Origin: Ferruginivarius sediminum | GTDB taxonomy: Bacteria > Pseudomonadota > Alphaproteobacteria > Kiloniellales > Rhodovibrionaceae | Assembly: GCF_003344765.1 (NCBI RefSeq) | Contig: NZ_QPMH01000008.1 | Span: 118,431 to 182,430 of the forward strand | Direction of reading: 5' to 3' | DNA: 64,000 nucleotides | In this document: in pieces, positions 55,629-63,774 of the stretch | How the letters are laid out: each line of letters starts with the position of its first letter | Position numbering within the stretch: position 1 is the first letter of the stretch | The notes under the pieces: model-generated | The model's database searches: none | Told to the model about the DNA's origin: nothing | The model's input: the letters and a program-made list of their open reading frames with translations, nothing else | Made by a program: the position numbers and the translations under genes

Positions 55629-56432
55629 TCAGCCAAGATAGGTGACGATGCGGTCCAGGGCGGTCTGGATCACCGTCCGGGCCAACTGCTCGGCATCTTC
55701 TTCGCGCCCATCGAGGATGGCCTGCGTCAACTTTTGCCATAGACTCGCAGACTGCAGGCAGTCCTCGCGCGTGGCCAAGGCGGCACGGGCGTAGCGGCGG
55801 GTCTGGAGCGTGAGCGAGTGCAAAAGCCTGAGGAGCCGGGTGTTCCCGCTGTGCTTCGTCAACCAAAGCGTCATTCCGAAGCCCGCGCGCAGATACCTTT
55901 CCGGCGTTTCGCCACCGCGGGCAATCTCCATCAGGCCATCCGCGTGATTGCGCAAATCCTGTTTTGCCGCCTCATCTCCCTCGCGCGCAACGGTACGCGC
56001 CGCAAGTCCAAGAAGGACGGCACGGATTTCATAGATGTGCCGGACCTCGTCCACGCTGAGCTGGGTGACCTGAGCGCCGCGCCGGGGCAGAATGCGAACC
56101 AACCCCTCGTTTTCCAGGATACGAAGCGCTTCCCGGACGGGACCGCGGCTGACCTCGAACTGCTGGGAAACCTCTTGCTCAAGGACACGTGCACCGGGCT
56201 GCAGCCGGCCATCGATGATCGACTCGCCCAGCTTCTTGGCGATCTGTTCCGATAGAGAGAGCGTGGTCCCGCGGCCGTCCGAGGCCTTGTCCAGAATGGC
56301 CTGGGACAGATCGTCCGCTATGGAGATCAGATCTACCGAACCTTCAGCCACGCTCACTCTCAATTGCGCTTGGACAATGGCTGTCCAGATGGACGACTGA
56401 TGCCAGCGGGTCAAGGACACGCCGATTCGCAT
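55629..56432 (-). CDS. GntR family transcriptional regulator (FCD domain)
   Basis: 267 residues from the only ATG (56432). The winged helix reads SEQIAKKLGESIIDGRLQPGARVLEQEVSQQFEVSRGPVREALRILENEGLV; the FCD ligand domain follows (about 135-260). FCD regulators usually sense organic acids and bind palindromes. A 12-bp palindrome at 56439-56450 and a promoter (-35 at 56470, -10 at 56448) place the transcript start close to 56441. GTG 56351 (240 residues) is therefore a likely true start. Best candidate regulator of the 47-63 kb locus. Confidence 0.88.
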   Translation of the reverse strand: MRIGVSLTRWHQSSIWTAIVQAQLRVSVAEGSVDLISIADDLSQAILDKASDGRGTTLSLSEQIAKKLGESIIDGRLQPGARVLEQEVSQQFEVSRGPVREALRILENEGLVRILPRRGAQVTQLSVDEVRHIYEIRAVLLGLAARTVAREGDEAAKQDLRNHADGLMEIARGGETPERYLRAGFGMTLWLTKHSGNTRLLRLLHSLTLQTRRYARAALATREDCLQSASLWQKLTQAILDGREEDAEQLARTVIQTALDRIVTYLG

Positions 56433-56438
56433 TTTGCG

Positions 56439-56475
56439 ATTGTCGACAATATGTGTTTACGCGTCAGAAATGCAA
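56439..56475 (-). promoter_or_regulatory. Promoter and palindromic operator of the gntR-type gene
   Basis: A perfect 12-bp palindrome ATTGTCGACAAT spans 56439-56450. On the reverse strand TTGCAT (56475-56470) and CATATT (56453-56448) spaced by 16 bp form a sigma-70 type promoter whose start would fall in the palindrome, fitting autorepression. Confidence 0.6.
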
Positions 56476-56559
56476 GCCGTATTTCACAACCGAAAGATTG
56501 CAATCGCCCCGACGGGCCAGCGACCGCTCCTCGCCAATCTCTTGCGCCTGGTACAACAG

Positions 56560-58161
56560 TCAGGGGCGCACGCCGCTCTTCAGCTTTTGACCGCAACAGG
56601 TTTTCAGCCGGTTGCGCGCCAGATCGATGAAGCGAGCGATATAAGGCCGTGTCTCGCGCGGGTCGATGATCTCCTCCACGGCGAACGCCTCGGCCGAACG
56701 GAACGGGGACGACAGGCGCCGTAGCCGCTCCTCGATCTCCGCCTCCTTCGCCGCCGGATCGTCGGCAGCTGCGATCTCACGGCGATAGGCAGCCTTGACG
56801 CCGCCCTCGACGGGCAAGGATCCCCATTCGCCGGACGGCCAGGCCACCTTGAATTCCAAGCTCTTCTTGTTGATGGTCCCCATGCCGGCCATACCAAAGC
56901 ACTTGCGCACGACAAGGGTCAGGATCGGAACATCCGCCTTGAGCCCGGCATAAACTGCGCGCATTCCATCTCGCAGTGTGCCTGCCTTCTCCGCCCCGGA
57001 CCCGACGAGAAACCCAGGGATATCCACGACGAAGACCAGGGGAATATGGAAGTTGTCGCAGAGCTCGACGAAGTGCGTCTGCTTGCGCGCCCCTCGCGCG
57101 TCCATCGCACCGCCATAGACCATCGGATTGTTGGCGACGATTCCCACGCTCTGGCCGTTCATTCGACCAAGCATGGTGATGACCGTCTTGCCGAACGTCG
57201 GCTGGATTTCGAAGAGCGAGCCGTCGTCAAAGACGAGTTCGAGCAGACGACGCATATTGTATGGTCGCGTCCGCTGCTCGGGAATGATGCTCGTTAATGC
57301 ATCCTCGCAGCGGTCGACAGGATCGTCTGTCGGCCAGACCGGTGGCAACTCCCAGACGTTGCTGGGCATATATCCTAGAAAGCGGCGGATCTGGCGAAAA
57401 CAATCCTCTTCGGAATCGGCGACATTGTCGATCGTACCTGCGGTGTCGACAGCTATCCCGGACCCACCGAGTTCCTCGCGGTCCAGCTTTTCGCCAAGGG
57501 CGCGTTCGACAACCGGCGGTCCGGCGGCGAATATCTGACTGCTTTCACGCACCATGACCGAAAAATGCGACAGGATGGCCCGTCCCGCCGGCCCTCCCGC
57601 GGCCGTGCCCATCACCGCCGAGACCACCGGCACTTCGCCCATCAGTTCCACCGATCGGTCGAAGCCGTCGACACCTGGAAATACAGTGTAGCCCCGGGAT
57701 TCCAAAGATGTGACGGCGCCGCCGGAACCGTCGATGAGGTTGACCAGCGGAATCCGATACTCGTGAGCGGCATCCTCGATAAAGCCGCCCTGGCCGCCCT
57801 TTCTCCGCAAGCCCGACCAAGACGTACCGCCACGCACGGTATAGTCTTCGCCGCCGACCGCCACGGGTCGGCCATCGATCTCTGCCACACCCATCACGTA
57901 GGGTGCCGGCTGGACGTGCGTCACCCGGCCTTGCTCGTCGTATTCGGCCTTCCCGGTCAGCCGGCCGATTTCCTGGAAGGAACCCTTGTCGCTGAGTTGA
58001 TCGATGCGCTCCCGGATCGTCAGACGGCCGCGGTCATGATGGCGCTCGATTGCCTCCTGCCCGCCCATTTCCAGCGACCAGGCGCGACGCCGGGCCAACT
58101 CTTCGAAACGGTCTTCGCAGCTTGTCTGCGTCCCGGTTTGCGCAGTCTTTCGATCGTCCAT
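56560..58161 (-). CDS. Acyl-CoA carboxylase, carboxyltransferase subunit (second paralog)
   Basis: 533 residues, PccB/MmdA-like with N- and C-terminal crotonase-fold halves. GRLTIRERIDQLSDKGSF opens the first; SVMGTAAGGPAGRAI carries its oxyanion region. The second has GIVANNPMVYGGAMDARGARK and VVDIPGFLVGSGAEKAG. It moves the carboxyl group from carboxybiotin to an acyl-CoA. ATG 58161 overlaps the stop of the biotin-carrier gene (TGATG), showing translational coupling. It differs clearly from the other carboxyltransferase in the same operon. Confidence 0.92.
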   Translation of the reverse strand: MDDRKTAQTGTQTSCEDRFEELARRRAWSLEMGGQEAIERHHDRGRLTIRERIDQLSDKGSFQEIGRLTGKAEYDEQGRVTHVQPAPYVMGVAEIDGRPVAVGGEDYTVRGGTSWSGLRRKGGQGGFIEDAAHEYRIPLVNLIDGSGGAVTSLESRGYTVFPGVDGFDRSVELMGEVPVVSAVMGTAAGGPAGRAILSHFSVMVRESSQIFAAGPPVVERALGEKLDREELGGSGIAVDTAGTIDNVADSEEDCFRQIRRFLGYMPSNVWELPPVWPTDDPVDRCEDALTSIIPEQRTRPYNMRRLLELVFDDGSLFEIQPTFGKTVITMLGRMNGQSVGIVANNPMVYGGAMDARGARKQTHFVELCDNFHIPLVFVVDIPGFLVGSGAEKAGTLRDGMRAVYAGLKADVPILTLVVRKCFGMAGMGTINKKSLEFKVAWPSGEWGSLPVEGGVKAAYRREIAAADDPAAKEAEIEERLRRLSSPFRSAEAFAVEEIIDPRETRPYIARFIDLARNRLKTCCGQKLKSGVRP

Positions 58162-58385
58162 CACCCAACCTCGACAACGGCAATCGTCTGGTCCTCGGCG
58201 ATGGAATCGCCTTCAGCCACGAGCAATTCCTTGATACGCCCGTCCTGGGGCGCGATGACGGGGATCTCCATTTTCATCGATTCCAGGATGACCAGTTCCT
58301 GGTCACGTGTAACGGTGTCGCCCACGCGGCATCCGATTTTCCAGACGGACCCCGTCACTTCCGATTTCACTTCGACGCTCGACAT
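58161..58385 (-). CDS. Stand-alone biotin carrier protein
   Basis: 74 residues, only the biotinyl domain. The biotinylation motif is ESMKMEI (Lys38 expected to carry biotin), within VILESMKMEIPVIAPQDG, followed by the mirror strand VAEGDSIAEDQTIAVVEV. It lacks the Ala/Pro-rich N-terminal part of AccB. It lies between the two carboxyltransferase genes and would shuttle CO2 from the biotin carboxylase encoded at 62419. Confidence 0.93.
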   Translation of the reverse strand: MSSVEVKSEVTGSVWKIGCRVGDTVTRDQELVILESMKMEIPVIAPQDGRIKELLVAEGDSIAEDQTIAVVEVG

Positions 58386-58442
58386 CCCTTCAACTCCTTC
58401 ATCAAGCCAATCGCGGGTCGCCCCGTTGGCCGTTCCGGCTCG

Positions 58443-59987
58443 TCAAAAACTGGTGGGCCAGGTCGCCAGGCGGTGCTCGCCCACGCCGCCGCGAAGCCGT
58501 GTGCAATGCACTGACAGCATGCGTTCCAGCCATGCGCGGGTTTCCTCCGGCCGGATCACGTACTGGACACCGTAGTTCCCCGCGATTCCCCAGACGGCCG
58601 ATTCCCGCTCCATCTGTGCTTCGATGCGCGCACGCTCCTCCTCGTCGGCATCGGCCGAGGCGACGACCTCGACGGCAAATCGCGGATCCATGAAACTGAC
58701 CTCGGCGGTGGGCCAGGCCGCCACTTCGTCCGAGTTCCGCCCGCCGCCCATGTTGAGGTAGGCCTGACCGTAGGTCTTGCGCATGATCACCGACAGCTTC
58801 GGCACCGTGCAGAGCTGTAACGCGTTCATGAAGTTGATGATCTTGCCGGGCGCGCCCTGGCGTTCAGCTTCGCCGCCGATAAGGAAGCCGGGCGTGTCGA
58901 CCAGCATCACCAGCGGGATGTTGTAGGAGTCACACAACACCAGAAAGCTCGTGATCTTCTCGCAGGCCGGCACATCCAGGGCACCGCCCTTGAACATCGG
59001 GTTGTTCGCGATCATCCCGACGGTTCGCCCAGCGATCCGGCCGAGGGCCGTCACGGCGGACTTCCCAAGGGCCGGCTTCAATTCGAACATGCTGTCGCGG
59101 TCGACCACGCGATCAATCACGCGCCGCGCGTCGTAACCCCGCGTCCGAGAAGCGGGAAGCAGGTCCCCCACGGTCTCCGCTTCTGCTTCGGAGCCTGCGG
59201 GTACGGCCGCGATCGGCGGCGGTTCGTTATGATGCGCGGGCATGTAGGAGAGGAAACGGCGGACGGTATCCAAAGCCTCTTCGTCACTCTCGACCACGGC
59301 GTCGACGAGGCCCGTGACTTCCGCATGAAGGCGCCAGCCGCAGAGCTCTTCGGCATCCAGTTTCTCGCCGGTTGCCATGGCGACCAGACGCGGACTGCTG
59401 ACGCCCATGGATGCGCCTTTGCGCATTACCACGAAGTCGGACATGCAGGCATAGAGCGCCGAAGAACCATAGCACGGACCCAGTAGCGCCGAGACCCAGG
59501 GTGTTTTACGATCGCGCAAGTACTGGGTCGGGTCGTTGCCCAGCAAGGTTCCCATACCCTGCGCACCCATATTGTCCGGCATGCGGGCGCCCGAGGACTC
59601 GCCAAGTAATACGAGCGGAAGCCCGCGATCGGTGGCGACGCGCTTCATGTGCCCGATTTTCTTCATGTTCGTGAGGCTGCTGGATGCCCCCTTGACGGTG
59701 AAGTCGTTGGCGACGATTGCAATCTCACGCCCATCGATCCGTCCAAACCCGGTGATCTTACCATCCGCGGGCGTGCGATCACGATCTTGGGGTACGACGG
59801 AGGAGCTGCTGAACAGGCCCGTTTCCAAAAAACTGTCGGCATCGAGCACATACGCAAGCCGTTCACGCGCATTCAGGTAACCGGCCGCCTTGCGCTTGGC
59901 CAGTTTCTCTTCGCCGCCCATCGCCAGCGCCTTGGCACGGCGGCACTCCATCTCACTCACTACGTCGTCGTAGGTTTTCTGGGACAT
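58443..59987 (-). CDS. Acyl-CoA carboxylase, carboxyltransferase subunit (first paralog)
   Basis: 514 residues, PccB-like. KRKAAGYLNARERLAYVLD opens; VLLGESSGARMPDNMG and LGPCYGSSALYACMSDFVVM form the first half-site, GMIANNPMFKGGALDVPACEK and VDTPGFLIGGEAERQGAPG the second. ATG 59987 lies nine bases after the CoA-transferase stop. Together with the second paralog it could form a mixed hexamer, or the two may serve different substrates. Confidence 0.92.
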   Translation of the reverse strand: MSQKTYDDVVSEMECRRAKALAMGGEEKLAKRKAAGYLNARERLAYVLDADSFLETGLFSSSSVVPQDRDRTPADGKITGFGRIDGREIAIVANDFTVKGASSSLTNMKKIGHMKRVATDRGLPLVLLGESSGARMPDNMGAQGMGTLLGNDPTQYLRDRKTPWVSALLGPCYGSSALYACMSDFVVMRKGASMGVSSPRLVAMATGEKLDAEELCGWRLHAEVTGLVDAVVESDEEALDTVRRFLSYMPAHHNEPPPIAAVPAGSEAEAETVGDLLPASRTRGYDARRVIDRVVDRDSMFELKPALGKSAVTALGRIAGRTVGMIANNPMFKGGALDVPACEKITSFLVLCDSYNIPLVMLVDTPGFLIGGEAERQGAPGKIINFMNALQLCTVPKLSVIMRKTYGQAYLNMGGGRNSDEVAAWPTAEVSFMDPRFAVEVVASADADEEERARIEAQMERESAVWGIAGNYGVQYVIRPEETRAWLERMLSVHCTRLRGGVGEHRLATWPTSF

Positions 59988-59996
59988 ATCTGCACC

Positions 59997-61268
59997 TCAG
60001 CTCCCGCCTGCGCCCACCTTGGATCGGTCTGCGTGCTGCTCACCACCGGCTGAGTCGCCGGTCGCGGCGCCGATGACACCTTGCGCCCTGAGCCTGGAGA
60101 TATCCTCGGCGGTCAACTGGGCCACACTGCGCAGAACGTCGTCGCTGTCCGCCCCGATCTCGTGACCGAGCCAACGCACGGACCCCGGTGTATCGCCCAG
60201 CTTCGGTACGATGCCTGTCACGGTCAGTTCGCCGAGATCGCCGGCGGGCCGCTTCACCAGCATGTCGCGTGCCTTGAAATGCTGGTCTTCGAAAATGTCC
60301 TTGGTGGAGTAGATCCTGGCTGCCGGCACATCCGCCTCAACAAGCCGGCTCTCGATTTCGTCGACGGAGGCGGTTCGCGTCCATTCGCCGATGATTCGTT
60401 CGAGTTCTTCCACGTTGTCATTTCGCGCCAGGGCCGTGGCGAAGCGGGAATCCTCCATCAATTCCGACTGCCCCATGGCCTGCGCCAAGCGACGGAAAAC
60501 GGCGTCGCCGCCGGCGGTAATATGGATATATCCGTCCCGCGCTTCGAAAAGGTTGTTCGGCGTGTTGTTCGGCAACCGGGAACCGCAGCGCTCTGCTACC
60601 ACACCCAGGGCGTCATAGGCCGGAATGTAGGGTTCAATGAAACTGAACGCCGATTCATAAAGCGCGGTGTCGACCACCTGCCCCACGCCGGTGCGTTCGC
60701 GTACATTGGCCGCCATCACCGCGCCGAACGCCCCATAAAGGCCGCTGATGTAGTCGGTCAGCGACACAGCCACCCGTGGCGGCGGCCTGTCGGGGTCGCC
60801 GTTGAGGCCTCTAAGCCCACTAACCGCCTCACCGATAATTCCGTAGCCCGGACGGGACTTGTACGGTCCCGTCTGTCCATAACCGCTGATGCGGATCATG
60901 ATGATACGGGGGTTGACCGCTTTCAGATCCTCGTACCCGAGACCCCAGCGCTCCAACGTCCCTGGCCTGAAGTTTTCCAGCACAAAGTCGGCGTTCGCGA
61001 CCAGCTTTCGCACCACCTCCTGGCCTTCGTCAGTGCGGAGATCCAGGGCGATCAGCTTTTTATTGCGAAGGATGCTAGCGGCATAGAGTGAGCGATCGTT
61101 TTTGCGATAGCCCATGAAACGCATAGGGTCGCCGTCGGGCGGCTCGACCTTGATCACTTCCGCACCGAAATCGGCAAGCAACCGTCCGCAGAACGGCCCG
61201 GCGATCATCGAGCCAAGCTCAATTACTCGATAGCCGGACAGCGGCCCCTCTTGAGCCTTGTTTTCCAT
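59997..61268 (-). CDS. CaiB/BaiF class III CoA-transferase
   Basis: 423 residues. GYRVIELGSMIAGPFCGRLLADFGAEVIKVEPP opens; the catalytic Asp region is VAVSLTDYISGLYGAFGAVMA. NNLFEARDGYIHITAGGD and DVPAARIYSTKDIFED are also typical. It transfers CoA from an acyl-CoA donor to a free acid, probably the imported substrate. ATG 61268 follows GGAGGAA. First gene of the carboxylase operon, with operator sites 100-135 bases upstream. Confidence 0.93.
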   Translation of the reverse strand: MENKAQEGPLSGYRVIELGSMIAGPFCGRLLADFGAEVIKVEPPDGDPMRFMGYRKNDRSLYAASILRNKKLIALDLRTDEGQEVVRKLVANADFVLENFRPGTLERWGLGYEDLKAVNPRIIMIRISGYGQTGPYKSRPGYGIIGEAVSGLRGLNGDPDRPPPRVAVSLTDYISGLYGAFGAVMAANVRERTGVGQVVDTALYESAFSFIEPYIPAYDALGVVAERCGSRLPNNTPNNLFEARDGYIHITAGGDAVFRRLAQAMGQSELMEDSRFATALARNDNVEELERIIGEWTRTASVDEIESRLVEADVPAARIYSTKDIFEDQHFKARDMLVKRPAGDLGELTVTGIVPKLGDTPGSVRWLGHEIGADSDDVLRSVAQLTAEDISRLRAQGVIGAATGDSAGGEQHADRSKVGAGGS

Positions 61269-61631
61269 TGCTCGTTCCTCCCGACCGACCCCGAAAGGGG
61301 CGAACCAACCGCGCTCTCGGCCCCAGGGGTTATTTCCAGGGCAAGCTTCTCGATGCGGAATCTTGTTGTCAACATTTTTGTTGACCTTGACTTTGTTGAC
61401 AATCTTATATGGGTATAACCAAGCAGAGGTCGGGGCTGGGCGTCATGGGCCAAACGGATAGACACGTGTCGGCTCACAGAGGCTTGCCGGATGGGGGGAA
61501 ACCCGAATGACAAAGCTGGCCACGGCAAACGGCATCCTTGTGCCCGTCGCGTGGACGCCATCGGCCATCCCCGGGAATCCGCTGATGCCTGCCGCCAAAA
61601 AGACCCGAGGGATATCTGACGTGGGGTCAGA
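61269..61631. promoter_or_regulatory. Divergent control region with three operator-like sites
   Basis: The 363-bp gap between the CoA-transferase and TauE/SafE genes contains TTGTCAACAT (61366-61375), TTGTTGACCT (61378-61387) and TTGTTGACAA (61393-61402). For the rightward genes TTGACC (61381-61386) and TTATAT (61405-61410), 18 bp apart, make a promoter that two of the sites overlap. This fits repression of both directions by one regulator. Bases 61430-61630 show nothing further that I can name. Confidence 0.6.
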
Positions 61632-62399
61632 ATGACGAGCAGCCTGCCCCTGTCGAACCTGGACGCGGTTCTCTCATCGGGAACCGCGCTGCTCGCAGGA
61701 ACAACTTTCGCTGCGGGAGCACTGCGCGGGTTTTCCGGATTCGGCGCCGCACTGCTGCTTGCGCCGGTCTACAGCCTGTTCATGCCACCTGTCGATGCAG
61801 TGGCCATAATCGTATTGTTGAACGTTGTCACCACGGCGCAAATGCTGCCGGGCGCAGTGCCGATCACACCCCGGCGCTTCGTCGGCAGTTTGTTTTTCCC
61901 AGCCGTCACCACGCTGCCGGTGGGCGTGGCGATCCTCAGCTTCTTCGATCCGGAAGTCATGCGCCGCTTTATCGGCGCAATCGTGGTCGCACTGTGCCTG
62001 ATGCTGCTGTCGGGATGGACTTACAACGGTCCACGCGGGCGCTTGACGGACGTTGCCACAGGCATGCTAAGCGGCTTTCTCACCGGAACAGCGGGCATCG
62101 GCGGCCCACCCCTGATCCTCTATCTTCTCGCAGGCAATACGGCGCCGAGCGTCAACCGCGCCATCTTCATCGTCTTCTTCGGCATGACGCAGGTCGTCGC
62201 GCTTCTGTCGTTCGCCCTCGGTGGCCTTCTCACCGCCCACCAAGCAATTTACGCCGCCATGCTCTTGCCCGTCTACCTGCTCGCCACCGCGACCGGGACA
62301 TGGGCATTCCAGACGGCCGCACGCCGACGCGAGGCGGCCGTGCGCCAAGTCTCGCTCGTCTTCCTGCTCGCCATCGGCGTCGTAACGCTCTTCATGTAA
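61632..62399 (+). CDS. TauE/SafE family membrane exporter
   Basis: 255 residues, about eight hydrophobic segments. The TauE/SafE signature is AGALRGFSGFGAALLLAPVYSL (about 27-48), repeated in the second half as GMLSGFLTGTAGIGGPPLILYLL (about 141-163). Family members export sulfite, sulfoacetate or other organic anions. It begins a rightward unit with the biotin carboxylase gene, 19 bp apart. In this context it may export a released sulfite or a by-product. Confidence 0.88.
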   Translation: MTSSLPLSNLDAVLSSGTALLAGTTFAAGALRGFSGFGAALLLAPVYSLFMPPVDAVAIIVLLNVVTTAQMLPGAVPITPRRFVGSLFFPAVTTLPVGVAILSFFDPEVMRRFIGAIVVALCLMLLSGWTYNGPRGRLTDVATGMLSGFLTGTAGIGGPPLILYLLAGNTAPSVNRAIFIVFFGMTQVVALLSFALGGLLTAHQAIYAAMLLPVYLLATATGTWAFQTAARRREAAVRQVSLVFLLAIGVVTLFM

Positions 62400-62418
62400 A
62401 CCCATGAGAGGAACCGCA

Positions 62419-63774
62419 ATGAAAAAGGTCCTGATCGCGAACCGCGGCGAAATCGCATGCCGTATCATTGAGAGTTGCCGGTCGGCGGGACTCTCGAGCG
62501 TGGCGGTGTGTTCCGAGGCCGATGCCAGTGCGCGGCACGTTGAACTCGCCGACGAGGTCGTCTGTATTGGTCCGCCACCAGCCAAGGAAAGCTACCTGAA
62601 TGGCGACGCTATCCTGGCCGCGGCCCGCAGCACCCGTGCCGATTCCGTGCATCCCGGCTACGGTTTCCTTGCCGAGAATGCGTCCTTTGCACAGCGGGTC
62701 CATGACACCGGACTCGCCTGGATCGGCCCGGATCCGAAGGTGATCGCGGATATGGGCGACAAGGAACGCGCCCGCGACATCGCGGCGGCCGCTGGCGTCC
62801 CTGTCCTTCCAGGCAGCCCCCGCTTCCGTCCCGGCTTACTGGACGGCCTTGAAGAGCAGGCAGCCGAGATCGGCTACCCTCTCCTTGTAAAGGCGGCGGG
62901 CGGCGGCGGCGGTATCGGCATGCAACGCGTGGATACCCCGGAGAAGCTTCGCCGTGCCGTCGAGGCCACGCAATCCATGGCCGAAAAAGTCTTCGGCGAC
63001 GGGACAATCTATCTAGAACGTTGCATCGATCGCGCTCGCCACATCGAGGTACAGGTTTTCGGCGACGGGGCCGGGCACGGCGTTCACCTCTTCGATCGCG
63101 ACTGCAGCGTGCAGCGACGCTACCAGAAGATCATCGAGGAAGCGCCGGCTCCGGCACTTCCCGATCAGGTGCGGCGTTCGCTTTTCGATGCGGCTCTCGC
63201 GCTCGTCCATCACACCCGCTACAAGGGTGCCGGGACGGTGGAGTTCGTTTACGATCGCGACACCGAACAAGCCTTCTTTCTGGAAATGAACACGCGCCTG
63301 CAAGTCGAGCATCCGGTAACAGAAATGGTAACCGGCATCGACATCGTCCGCTGGCAGCTTGCGGCCGCCGCGGGCGAATCGCTGCCACTTCACCAGGAAA
63401 CGATCGCCCTGAACGGGCATGCCGTGGAAGCCCGGATCTATGCAGAAAAACCGGAGAAGAACTTCATGCCGGCGCCGGGGCGAATTGACCGCTTTGATTT
63501 GCCTCGACCGAGAAACGGTATTCGCATCGACACCGGCGTCCGCGCAGGAGATGAGGTGACGCCGTTCTACGATCCTCTGATCGCCAAGATCATCGCACTT
63601 GGCGACACCCGTCAGGCTGCAATAAATAAACTCGAATCGACCCTGGAAGAAATTGTCATCGAGCCGCTACGCACAAATCGCAGCTTCCTGATCGATGTTT
63701 TGCAGTCAAACGCCTTTAATACTGAGGAAGTGACGACAGATTTTGTAAAAATATTCACCTTAAATTCAGCCTAG
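62419..63774 (+). CDS. Biotin carboxylase subunit of acyl-CoA carboxylase
   Basis: 451 residues. MKKVLIANRGEIACRIIESC opens; the glycine-rich ATP loop is VKAAGGGGGIGMQRV (about 158-172); ERCIDRARHIEVQVFGDG, FLEMNTRLQVEHPVTEMVTG and FYDPLIAKIIALG follow. It charges biotin on the separate carrier protein with bicarbonate and ATP. The length equals AccC, with no fused biotin domain. ATG 62419 after GAGAGGA. The last 100 bases become AT-rich. Confidence 0.94.
   Translation: MKKVLIANRGEIACRIIESCRSAGLSSVAVCSEADASARHVELADEVVCIGPPPAKESYLNGDAILAAARSTRADSVHPGYGFLAENASFAQRVHDTGLAWIGPDPKVIADMGDKERARDIAAAAGVPVLPGSPRFRPGLLDGLEEQAAEIGYPLLVKAAGGGGGIGMQRVDTPEKLRRAVEATQSMAEKVFGDGTIYLERCIDRARHIEVQVFGDGAGHGVHLFDRDCSVQRRYQKIIEEAPAPALPDQVRRSLFDAALALVHHTRYKGAGTVEFVYDRDTEQAFFLEMNTRLQVEHPVTEMVTGIDIVRWQLAAAAGESLPLHQETIALNGHAVEARIYAEKPEKNFMPAPGRIDRFDLPRPRNGIRIDTGVRAGDEVTPFYDPLIAKIIALGDTRQAAINKLESTLEEIVIEPLRTNRSFLIDVLQSNAFNTEEVTTDFVKIFTLNSA

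Noticed and set aside
56560..63774. Leucine-type methylcrotonyl-CoA carboxylase cluster
   Set aside because: The biotin carboxylase lacks the fused biotin domain, there are two carboxyltransferases, and no isovaleryl-CoA dehydrogenase or HMG-CoA lyase is present.
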